A stretch of DNA of 8,142 nucleotides from Aquisalimonas sp. GTDB taxonomy: Bacteria; Pseudomonadota; Gammaproteobacteria; Nitrococcales; Aquisalimonadaceae. A program made the translations under genes and the position numbers. Location: NCBI GenBank assembly GCA_007127625.1, contig SKYZ01000012.1, positions 1 to 8,142 of the forward strand, given 5' to 3'. The notes below the pieces were generated by a model that saw nothing but the letters and a program-made list of their open reading frames with translations, had not been told where the DNA came from and did not search any database. Positions 1 to 6,465 of the stretch are shown here, piece by piece; positions within the stretch are counted from its first letter, which is position 1, and every line of letters starts with the position of its first letter.

Positions 1-2
1 AC

Positions 3-79
3 AGGCGCGTAGCTCAGCTGGTTAGAGCACCACCTTGACATGGTGGGGGTCGGTGGTTCGAGTCCACTCGCGCCTACCA
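3..79 (+). tRNA. tRNA-Val (anticodon GAC)
   Basis: A full 77-nt cloverleaf can be drawn. The acceptor stem is AGGCGCG paired with CGCGCCT (7 of 7 pairs), followed by discriminator A and an encoded CCA at 77-79. The D arm contains GCTCAGCTGGTTAGAGC. The anticodon stem is CCACC/GGTGG with loop TTGACAT, giving anticodon GAC, which reads valine GUC codons. The T arm is GGTGG TTCGAGT CCACT. The central part closely resembles gammaproteobacterial tRNA-Val(GAC) genes as I remember them. The first base is A, paired with T at position 75, rather than the commoner G-C. A terminator follows 8 nt after the CCA, so this is the last gene of its transcript. tRNA 3' ends are frequent integration sites, which matters for the repeats and the recombinase remnant elsewhere in the window. 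Confidence 0.97.
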
Positions 80-87
80 GACAGATC

Positions 88-121
88 AAGGGCTTACGGG
101 AATCCCGTAGGCCCTTTTTTT
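88..121 (+). terminator. rho-independent terminator of the tRNA-Val transcript
   Basis: A long hairpin has a GGGCTTACGGG arm (90-100), loop AAT (101-103), and CCCGTAGGCCC arm (104-114) with one T-G wobble, followed directly by a run of seven T (115-121). Two A bases before the stem can pair with the first T bases. Strong stem, tiny loop and T tract make this a textbook intrinsic terminator, placed just after the tRNA. Confidence 0.95.
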
Positions 122-136
122 GTCTGGGACCCCGCC

Positions 137-168
137 GGGGACAGTTTGGGGACAGTTTGGGGACAGTA
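137..168. repeat. Triple 11-bp direct repeat GGGGACAGTTT next to the tRNA
   Basis: Three head-to-tail copies are seen: GGGGACAGTTT at 137-147 and 148-158, then GGGGACAGT(A) at 159-168. Period is exactly 11 bp, about one helical turn, so a protein binding each copy would sit on one face of the helix. From memory, runs of GGGGACA-type repeats occur just downstream of tRNA genes beside integrated elements and look like integrase arm-type sites. That role is inferred here, since no intact integrase is present. Confidence 0.7.
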
Positions 169-243
169 CGACATTCCTTGTCCTGCTACCTTCACGCATC
201 CTTCTGGCCTTACCTACCCAGCGGCTTTGAGTGCGTTTAGGCT

Positions 244-396
244 CTAATCCTGACACCACGGCAGCAGTCGGTCGATGGCCTCATCGCTGGCCGCTGCCGG
301 CAGGTTCTTTAACACCTCGAGCAGACAGGCGTAGGGCTCCACGCCGTTGATCTTGGCCGTCTCGATGACGCTGTAGATCGTGGCACTGGCGTGCGC
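244..396 (-). pseudogene. IS66-family transposase, 3'-end remnant (copy A)
   Basis: Read on the minus strand, the last ~50 codons of an IS66-type transposase are present. They contain the family C-terminal signature YSVIETAKINGVEPYACL, then LPAAASDEAIDRLLPW near the end and a TAG stop at 244-246. IS66 transposases usually have around 500 residues, so only about a tenth remains, and the catalytic DDE region is absent. An ATG at 427-429 opens the same frame, but the residues before HASATIYS do not look like transposase and are probably fortuitous. The truncated end abuts copy B, which runs the other way. The fragment cannot be active. Confidence 0.85.
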
Positions 397-400
397 AACC

Positions 401-590
401 CGCGGCGTCCGGCTGTTCGCCGATACCACCCAGGGCGCACGCGCCAGCGCGAGCTGCTACTCACTGATCGAGACCGCCAAGGCCAATGGCCTGGATCCCT
501 CCGCCTACATCCACCATTTACTCGCACACATCGGCCAAGCAGACACCGTCGGATGTCTCCCGCATAGTAAAGGGCGGGTGACACACTCAT
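401..590 (+). pseudogene. IS66-family transposase, 3'-end remnant (copy B)
   Basis: The plus-strand frame beginning around 401 reads RGVRLFADTTQGARASAS, then YSLIETAKANGLDPSAY and IHHLLAHIGQADTV. This is the IS66 transposase C-terminal region, starting slightly further upstream in the protein than copy A does. The end of the homology is uncertain: a LPHSKGRVTH stretch near 560-590 resembles the tail of some family members, but the frame stays open to 826, where the remaining residues look like translated non-coding DNA. The usual acidic/LLPW ending is altered. No start codon or catalytic domain remains. The sequence differs clearly from copy A, so these are two elements and not one duplicated copy. 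Confidence 0.82.
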
Positions 591-953
591 GTCCGTTCTC
601 GTCGATACCCTACCCTTTCAGGGCGCCGGACATCACCATGCAGGGTGATTTGATACGATCGCCGGTGCGGTGCAGGTGTTCACCCTTTGTGTCCTTCGGG
701 GCTTTTGGTGGTGACTCGTCTTGTACAGACGGTTGCTATTGGAGGGTAGTCTGGAGTGCGCCCCTCGAAATGAGGGGATCCCCTTACTGGTGCGGCTTTG
801 GTATTTCTGGTCCATTACTTTCGTGATGCCCCCGATGACTCTCGCGCATAGTGACGGGGTGGTGCCGGTGGTCCAACTGGGGAGGCGCTGAACGATTACA
901 GTCCGCCTCTGCGCGGGGATCCGACTCCGGATATGACAAGAACAGGAGCTCGC
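591..953. other. Non-coding leader upstream of the Lon-like gene, with several inverted repeats
   Basis: I find no credible gene here; the frames crossing it have no recognisable protein character. It holds small dyads: ATCACC-N6-GGTGAT (632-649), CGTCT-TGTAC-AGACG (717-731), CCCCTC-GAAAT-GAGGGG (761-777), and the 12-bp palindrome AGGGGATCCCCT (773-784). The last two overlap and cannot form together. The left part is probably residual IS66 3' flank. The promoter of the protease gene must lie here or further left, but I could not identify a convincing -35/-10 pair. Confidence 0.5.
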
Positions 954-3347
954 ATGCGTTTCCCCCGAGCGTTGCCATTGGAGGCACTCTACCAGACGTG
1001 TAACCCCAGTGAGCTGGGATTCGAGACAACGGCCGAACTGGAGCCCATGGAACGGCCTCCAGGCCAGCAACGAGCCCTGAATGCAATTCACCTGGCGACC
1101 ACGTTGCGCCGCCCCGGTTTCAATCTCTATGTCATGGGACCACCCGGGGCGGACACACTGGGTGTCACGCGCCGCTTTCTGCAAGGATTCGCCAAGGAGG
1201 AAGCAGCCCCGTGGGACTGGTGTTACCTGCATAACTTCGATGTTCCGGATCGGCCTCGGCTGCTGCGTCTACCTCCTGGGCAGGGGCCGCGGTGGCGCGG
1301 TGATCTGCAGCGGCTCGTGGAGGACATGCGCACTGCGGTTCCGACCACGTTCGAGAGCGAGGAATACCAGAATCGTCTCCAGGAACTGCAGCAACAGCAC
1401 AACCGCCGTCACCGCGAGGCCTTCGAGCAGATTCAGCAGGAGGCGGCGCAGCACAGTGTCGCGTTGCTGACCACCTCGACGGGCTTCGCCTTCGCGCCCA
1501 TGAACGAGGATGGCGAGGTCATCGAGCCGGATGCGTTCCAGAAACTGCCGGAGGAGGAGCGCAAGCGCTTTCAGCAAGTGATTGAGCGCCTGCAGGAGCA
1601 GTTGCAGGAAGTGCTGCAACAGTTCCCGCAATGGCAGAAGGAGACGCAGCAGGAGATCCGCCAACTGAATGAGGAGATGACCCGGCTGGCTATTGGCCGC
1701 CCCATCCAGGAGTTGCGCCAGCGATACGGTGAACTGCCGGTGGCCGCAGCGCATCTGGATGCCGTCCGCGAGGATCTGGTTGGCAATTTCGAAGTGTTTC
1801 GCTCCGGTGACAGGCAGCAGATCGAGCAACTCCTGCATCGCTACCAGGCCAATCTCCTGGTGCATTCCGAGGACGATCACGGCGCTCCCGTCATCTACGA
1901 GGATATGCCAACCCACCAGCGTCTTGTGGGGCGCATCGAATATTTGGTTCATGAGGGGGCGCTGGTCACCGATTTTACTCAGATTCGCCCGGGCGCTTTG
2001 CACCGCGCCAACGGGGGGTACCTGCTGGTGGATGTGCGCAAGCTGCTCACGCAGGCGTTCGCGTGGGAAACCCTGAAGCGAACATTGTTTGCCGCCGAGA
2101 TCCGGCCCGAATCCCTGGAGAAGACCTACGGTTTCTGGACCACGGCCAGCCCGGAGCCAGAGCCCGTGCCGATGAACGTGAAGGTCGTTCTTCTTGGTGA
2201 CCGGCTGCTGTATTACCTGCTTGCGGCGCACGATCCGGAGTTCACTGAACTGTTCAAGATCGAAGCGGATTTGGAGGACGATCTACCCCGGGACGCGGAG
2301 ACACGGCAACTCTATGCACGCATGATCGCGACCATCGCGGCTCGGGAGGAACTGCGCGGGCTCGACCGCACGGCAGTGGCGCGTCTCATCGAGCACGCAA
2401 GTCGCATGGCGGCGGACAGTGAGCGTCTGTCCGCCAAGGGACGCGAGCTGGCCGACCTGATGATCGAGGCGAACCACTATGCCGAGGAGGACGGCGACCA
2501 ATGCGTCGGAGTGAATCACATCGAGAAGGCGTTGGAGGCGCAGGAGTACCGGGCTTCACGGATTCGTGAGCGCAGCCGCGACATGGTTCGCCGGGGTATC
2601 CAGGTCATCGAGACGCAAGGACGCATGGTCGGCTGTGTGAATGGGTTGTCCGTCCTGCAACTCGGTGACTTTGCCTTCGGCCAGCCGATCCGCATCACCG
2701 CGACGGCGCGACCGGGCCGGGGTCAATTGGTGGATATCGAACGCGAAGCCAAGCTGGGGGGGCGCGTTCACTCCAAGGGGGTGATGATTCTGGCGCGTTT
2801 TCTCGGCAGTCGTTATGCGCCGAAAAGCGAGCTTTCCCTGTCGGCGAGTCTCGCCTTCGAGCAGTCGTATGGACGAATCGATGGTGATAGTGCCTCGGTT
2901 GCGGAGCTGTGTGCGTTGATCTCGGCGATCAGCCGGATTCCTCTGCACCAGGGCATCGCCGTGACCGGCTCCGTCAACCAGCACGGGGACGTCCAGGCGG
3001 TGGGGGGCGTCAACGAGAAGGTGGAAGGGTTTTTCGATGTATGCCGTACGGCGGGCCTTGACGGCAATCAGGGTGTGGCGCTGCCGGCTGCCAACGTGCC
3101 TCACCTGATGTTGCATCGCGACGTCCGGGACGCCGTCGCCGCTGGCCACTTCCAGGTGTATCCGTTGAGTCATGTGGACGACGCATTGGCGTTATTGACC
3201 GGAATGTTCCCTGGCGCTGCGGCTGACGACGGAACCTGGCCGGAAGAAAGCCTGAACCGACTGGTGGCCGACCGGCTGGCGGCGTTCTCCAGGGTTCGCC
3301 CACGCCCTGGCGGGCAGGAGGAACCGGTCGGCGATGATCATGACTGA
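954..3347 (+). CDS. Lon-like ATP-dependent protease (AAA_32 / S16 Lon_C family)
   Basis: A 797-residue cytoplasmic AAA-type protein with a C-terminal Lon (S16) protease domain, related to the LonH/YcbZ-type family rather than classical LonA; predicted role is turnover of damaged or regulatory proteins. The N-terminal part has a P-loop-like GPPGADTLG (residues 62-70) without the usual Walker A lysine, which to my memory is common in this family. Residues ~115-280 form a Gln/Glu-rich helical, coiled-coil-like insertion. NGGYLLVD (353-360) is the Walker B region. The Lon_C domain covers roughly 550-770. Its catalytic pair is Ser646 (GDSAS) and Lys689 (GGVNEKVEGF), 43 residues apart as in E. coli Lon (Ser679/Lys722). 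The ATG at 954 is chosen because AGGAG (944-948) lies 5 nt before it; an in-frame ATG at 933 lacks such a site. The gene overlaps the next one by 14 nt, indicating co-expression. Confidence 0.93.
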   Translation: MRFPRALPLEALYQTCNPSELGFETTAELEPMERPPGQQRALNAIHLATTLRRPGFNLYVMGPPGADTLGVTRRFLQGFAKEEAAPWDWCYLHNFDVPDRPRLLRLPPGQGPRWRGDLQRLVEDMRTAVPTTFESEEYQNRLQELQQQHNRRHREAFEQIQQEAAQHSVALLTTSTGFAFAPMNEDGEVIEPDAFQKLPEEERKRFQQVIERLQEQLQEVLQQFPQWQKETQQEIRQLNEEMTRLAIGRPIQELRQRYGELPVAAAHLDAVREDLVGNFEVFRSGDRQQIEQLLHRYQANLLVHSEDDHGAPVIYEDMPTHQRLVGRIEYLVHEGALVTDFTQIRPGALHRANGGYLLVDVRKLLTQAFAWETLKRTLFAAEIRPESLEKTYGFWTTASPEPEPVPMNVKVVLLGDRLLYYLLAAHDPEFTELFKIEADLEDDLPRDAETRQLYARMIATIAAREELRGLDRTAVARLIEHASRMAADSERLSAKGRELADLMIEANHYAEEDGDQCVGVNHIEKALEAQEYRASRIRERSRDMVRRGIQVIETQGRMVGCVNGLSVLQLGDFAFGQPIRITATARPGRGQLVDIEREAKLGGRVHSKGVMILARFLGSRYAPKSELSLSASLAFEQSYGRIDGDSASVAELCALISAISRIPLHQGIAVTGSVNQHGDVQAVGGVNEKVEGFFDVCRTAGLDGNQGVALPAANVPHLMLHRDVRDAVAAGHFQVYPLSHVDDALALLTGMFPGAAADDGTWPEESLNRLVADRLAAFSRVRPRPGGQEEPVGDDHD

Positions 3348-4236
3348 AAACCATGACGCCAATGGTCCTGGCTCGACCTCCCGTTCTCCGGGACTCAGGG
3401 AGACTGGAGTAGGCCGCGTGGTCATCCTGCTGGATGCCTCCAGGGAGAGCATGGCGGCGCTGGATGCCGCAGCGGCATTCGCCCACGCGAGCCGAGCCGA
3501 ACTTGTGGGCTGGTTCGTCGAGGAAGAGGAGCTGGTGCGATGCGCCGGTTATCCATGGACACGGGAGGTGAGCCTGTCCGGCGTAGTCAGACCGCTGCAG
3601 CCGGGGCAGGTGGAGCAGCGCCTGCGCAACCGGGCGGAGATCATGCGCAGCGCTCTCCAACGCATTGCGCGAAGTCGGGGGCTTCAGGCACAGCTTCGCG
3701 TCTACCGGGGGCGAGTCATTCAGAAGGTTCTCGAAGAAGCCACGGGCGACGATTTACTTGTTCTCGGCAAGATCGGCTATCGCCGTGCGCTGGGCCTGCG
3801 GGTCGGTTCGACAGCGAGAGCGTTGATGGGCCGTACAGCGGGCCCGGTCATGATCTACGAACATCCGTTGAAGCCCGTTTCGCCCTTCACCGTCGCCGTG
3901 GTTGTGACCGCCGGCGACGAGGGCCTTCGCGCGCTTCGCACAGCGTTGGCACTGGCCAGGGAGAGCGGGGCGCCGATGGTGATCCTGTTGCCCATGGAAG
4001 ACGAAGACGACGGCGCTCAGCGCGAGCATACCGTTCGCACGCTACTGGGGGAGGTGAATGATCACGAGCGGGTGCAGAGCGTGCGCAGAGTCACCGCGAA
4101 CCGCGTAGTGCAAATCCTCGAGGAGGAGTCGGCACAGCGGTTGGTTGTTCCGCGTCAATGGGCATTGCAGGCGGAACGCCGGAATGCGGATCTGGTCGAG
4201 GCCGCCTCGATGCCGGTGGTGGTCGTTCCTTGACCT
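3334..4236 (+). CDS. Tandem UspA-type universal stress protein
   Basis: A 299-residue, probably soluble cytoplasmic protein of the universal stress protein superfamily, built from two Usp-like units (about residues 27-175 and 185-299). The first begins with the typical beta strand VVILLDAS and carries GKIG (145-148), nine residues, then GST (158-160). This matches the G-2X-G-9X-G(S/T) ATP-binding signature exactly. The second unit retains the general fold pattern (FTVAVVVTAG, VVVVP at the end) but lacks the ATP motif, so it may be structural. Usp proteins help cells survive starvation, oxidative and envelope stress, though exact targets are seldom known. The ATG at 3334 lies inside the end of the protease gene; AGGAGG at 3316-3321 is 12 nt upstream. 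A second ATG at 3340 is possible. The overlap suggests translational coupling. Confidence 0.9.
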
Positions 4237-4265
4237 CCGCCGGACATGCTTTGGTGGATGCAACA

Positions 4266-4709
4266 CTAACTCGAGTAGGCATTGCCGATGTGTTCGCGGA
4301 TCGCCGCCGTGTCGGCCTGAGTCAGGTTCTTGTCCTCGGAAAGGATGACGCAGCGGCTGACGGCGTCGGGAAGGCGCTCGCGCAACAGGGCGAGGAAGCG
4401 GGGCGGGGCGATCAGAACGAGTTCCTTGAAGGCACCCTCGTAGTGAGCCGCCCCCACGCGCTCGCTGATGTCCGTTGCGAACCGGATCGCCTCCATCTCC
4501 TTGGGCGAATAGTGTTTGCTCATTCCATGTCGTCCCTCGCCGTAGGTGTCGAAGCTGCGCCCGGGGCGGTCGGCATTGATATCCTGATCGTGCAGGCGAC
4601 CTTCCGGGTGCACCAGGTGGTCCACCTCTTCCAGTGCGCCCCACCGACCCTGCATGGAGAATAACCGCGCCCGGGACTGATCTGCGACTACAACCCAAAT
4701 CGTATGCAT
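4266..4709 (-). CDS. Host attachment protein family (baeRF-like) protein
   Basis: A 147-residue protein starting MHTIWVVVADQSRARLF, the characteristic opening of the 'protein required for attachment to host cells' family (PF10116 type). That family has been related to bacterial eRF1-like (baeRF) folds with a proposed link to translation; the attachment role comes from a plant-associated bacterium and need not apply here. Further family-like features are the basic/acidic middle part with SFDTYGEGRHGMSKHYSPKE and the late segment LVLIAPPRFLALLRERL. Length is normal for the family and there is no signal peptide. The ATG at 4709 is chosen because AGGAA lies 6-7 nt upstream on the minus strand; the open frame further upstream (to 4826) overlaps the neighbouring gene and lacks family character. 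It lies 40 nt behind the small hypothetical gene and converges on the Usp gene, leaving only 29 nt between their ends. Confidence 0.88.
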   Translation of the reverse strand: MHTIWVVVADQSRARLFSMQGRWGALEEVDHLVHPEGRLHDQDINADRPGRSFDTYGEGRHGMSKHYSPKEMEAIRFATDISERVGAAHYEGAFKELVLIAPPRFLALLRERLPDAVSRCVILSEDKNLTQADTAAIREHIGNAYSS

Positions 4710-4749
4710 AGACGGTTCCTGAATGGTTTCGAAGTTTGCTGGCGATCGG

Positions 4750-5016
4750 TCACACGCCCTGTTCCGGGTACCGCTCGCAGAAGTGCTGGAGAACCAGCTT
4801 GAGCTTGGCGGTATGCGCCGCGTCACCCCGCGCTTCGCTTGCGGCGATATCGTCCAGGATCATCTTCCGGATCCGCGGCTGACCATCAGGGGTATGCACC
4901 AGGTAGTTTCCCACTTCCAGGGCGATCATCTCGTGGCAATGCTCATGCTCCGCGATCGCCTCGATCTCTTCCTCAGTCAAGTCTGTCATGCCCAGGCAGT
5001 CTTCGTACGTCAACAT
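4750..5016 (-). CDS. Small conserved hypothetical protein (HEHCHE motif)
   Basis: An 88-residue acidic, mostly helical protein with no predicted membrane segment or signal peptide. It starts MLTYEDCLGMTDLTEEE, has EHEHCHE at residues 23-29, a LEVGNYLVHTPDGQP segment, and a C-terminal KLKLVLQHF helix. I recall similar uncharacterised proteins in gammaproteobacteria, but no function is established. The cluster of His24, His26, Cys27 and His28 could bind a metal, which is inference only. The ATG at 5016 is preceded by GAGG with 7-nt spacing on the minus strand; the upstream in-frame ATG at 5052 has weaker support. It is the first gene of a likely two-gene operon with the host-attachment gene and is divergent from the ATP-grasp remnant. 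Confidence 0.82.
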   Translation of the reverse strand: MLTYEDCLGMTDLTEEEIEAIAEHEHCHEMIALEVGNYLVHTPDGQPRIRKMILDDIAASEARGDAAHTAKLKLVLQHFCERYPEQGV

Positions 5017-5231
5017 GGTTCGACCTCGCCGGTTCCATCGCTCATGATCCAAGTTACGCCTTTCGCGATCGCTGACTCTTGACGCCAGTCAACAACCGGC
5101 CCGAGCCTCCTGCCAACGGTTTGGCCGGCGTTGTCCATGCTGGTTCGTTAACCGGAGTCAACCCCCTCTCCCGTTCCCTCCTCCAGTCTGGGTGCCCGTG
5201 CAGACGACGGTGGCAGCCAACAGGAAGTCCC
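5017..5231. promoter_or_regulatory. Divergent intergenic region with TTGAC-GCCA-GTCAA dyad
   Basis: These 215 nt separate the minus-strand hypothetical/host-attachment pair from the plus-strand ATP-grasp gene, so promoters for both directions are expected here. A perfect 5-bp dyad, TTGAC-GCCA-GTCAA, lies at 5079-5092 and could be an operator half-site pair or a small hairpin. No convincing -10 box is found at the right distance from its TTGAC halves. The open frame through this region (from ATG 5079) reads as low-similarity, Pro/Gly/Arg-rich sequence and is not taken as coding. Confidence 0.4.
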
Positions 5232-5873
5232 GTGGCTCAGAATATCTTCGTCATCGGAAGGGATGACTTTTATCTAGAGCAGCTCAAAACCATGCGGAAT
5301 GCCGATGAGGACCGTTTCCATGGACTGATTCCGTATCACGAGATCGTCAATCCTGCGCACTACCCGATCGGACGGCTGCTCGGTGACGCCTGTCAGAAGC
5401 TTGCAGGGTTCGCCGGCAAGGTGGACGCGATCATCAGCCACTGGGATTTTCCCCGCACCTGTCTGTTACCCCTGTTGAGAGGGCCGCACAACCTCCGGGG
5501 ACCGGGCCTCAAATCCGTTCTCAAATGCGATAACAAGTATTGGACCCGCCTGGTGGAAGATGCCTGCATCGCCGAAGCGGCCCCTCCTTACCGCCTGGTA
5601 GATCCGTTCGATGAGGACACCGTCAACACCATCGACCTGCCTTACCCCTACCGGCTCAAGCCGGTAACCGGGTTTTCCTCCTATCTGGTCTATCGGATAC
5701 CTAACCGGCGGGAGTTACGACATGGGGTCGACCGGATCCGTGAAAACATCGACAAGTTTGCGGAACCCTACGAAACATTTTGCCGTTTGGGAAACATTTC
5801 CGATTTGCCCCCGAAGTTAGGCGGCAGGATGTGTAGTGCTGAAGCACCGATCAAGGGGCATAAGTGGAGTTGA
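5232..5873 (+). pseudogene. ATP-grasp family protein, C-terminally truncated
   Basis: The 213-residue product starts (GTG)AQNIFVIGRDDFYLEQL and resembles the N-terminal half of ATP-grasp carboxylate-amine/thiol ligases of about 400 residues. The pre-ATP-grasp part covers residues 1 to ~95 (HGLIPYHEIV, DAIISHWDFP). LKCDNKYW (Lys102) and YRLKPVTGFSS (Lys143) match the two strands whose lysines hold ATP. The frame continues in family-like sequence to MCSAEAPIKGHKWS and then hits TGA at 5871. The catalytic half with the Mg-binding acidic and Asn residues is missing, so ligase activity is unlikely. The GTG at 5232 is chosen because AGGA (5222-5225) lies 6 nt upstream and family similarity starts there. 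The next gene starts 3 nt after the stop. A short natural variant cannot be excluded. Confidence 0.75.
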
Positions 5874-5876
5874 CCC

Positions 5877-6362
5877 ATGAAAAGCAGTGATATCCAGAAA
5901 GAATTAAGGAAGCACTCGTTCTTCTCGGATTTGGATGAACCAGTGATTCAGTATCTCAGTAGCTGTGCTACGATGATTTTTGTGCCGAACGAGAATTTTC
6001 TGTTCCGCTAGGGTGACCAGGCAGACAGCTCTTACCTTATATGGAACGGTGAGATGCTGACTGAGTTGATCACATCATCCGGCGATGCATTAGGGATACA
6101 GCTTCTGGGTGCTGGACAAGTCCTGGGTTATTCGTGGTTGATTCCTGCGTACACGTGGACTTTCCAAGCTCGAGCCCAACAGGATACCGAGCTTCTGCGG
6201 TTCGATGGCACTGCCGTCTTGGCGCATTGCGAGGAAGATTCAGCATTCGGCTATCCCATCATGAAGAAATTCTCCATCCTCATGGCTGAGCGCCTCGAAG
6301 CGGCACGAGGTCGGATGATGGAGGAGTGGAGGCCGCCAGGCGCCTTTGTTGATTCCTATTGA
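5877..6362 (+). pseudogene. Cyclic-nucleotide-binding-fold (Crp/cNMP domain) protein with in-frame amber codon
   Basis: From ATG 5877 (GGAG at 5866-5869, 7-nt spacing) the frame encodes 161 codons of a stand-alone cNMP-binding beta-roll with no DNA-binding HTH. It begins MKSSDIQKELRKHSFFSDLD; VPNENFLFR is followed by a TAG at 6009-6011 (codon 45), then GDQADSSYLIWNGEM continues in the same frame. In this family the position is normally Glu (FREGD), so a single GAG-to-TAG change explains it. The phosphate-binding cassette region reads LGYSWLIPAYTWTFQARA and lacks the usual cNMP-contacting Arg, so even the parent protein may not have bound cAMP. Reinitiation at ATG 6054 would give only the last 102 residues. 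GC is about 41% in the first 120 nt, well below neighbours at about 60%. Confidence 0.85.
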
Positions 6363-6413
6363 AAAAGGCGTTCATTGATCCCCGCCCTGTGTCGTATGCT
6401 CCTGCAACGGAGC

Positions 6414-6435
6414 GATCACCTGATCGTCGGTGATC
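6414..6435. promoter_or_regulatory. Inverted repeat GATCACC-N8-GGTGATC before the MFS gene
   Basis: A perfect 7-bp dyad (6414-6420 and 6429-6435) with an 8-nt centre TGATCGTC lies between the cNMP-fold pseudogene and the transporter gene. It could be an operator or an RNA hairpin in the leader. It overlaps the more distant possible GTG start at 6430, which argues for the downstream start at 6466. Confidence 0.45.
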
Positions 6436-6465
6436 TGCAGTGCGTTTATTCGGCGAGATGGCACT

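Noticed and set aside
820..842. Possible heat-shock (sigma32-like) -10 box at GCCCCCGATGAC upstream of the protease
   Set aside because: The -10 match is partial and no CTTGAA-like -35 lies at the needed distance.
633..1232. A 199-codon minus-strand open frame over the leader and start of the Lon-like gene
   Set aside because: No recognisable family, low-complexity Arg/Ser-rich composition, and it overlaps a well-supported gene on the other strand.
1269..2231. A 320-codon minus-strand open frame inside the Lon-like gene
   Set aside because: It is the antisense shadow of the Gln/Glu-rich helical insertion, giving an artificial Leu-rich protein with no domain character.
5079..5102. TTGACG as a -35 promoter box for the ATP-grasp gene
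   Set aside because: The sequence 16-18 nt downstream is GC-rich with no TATAAT-like match, so it is recorded only as a dyad.
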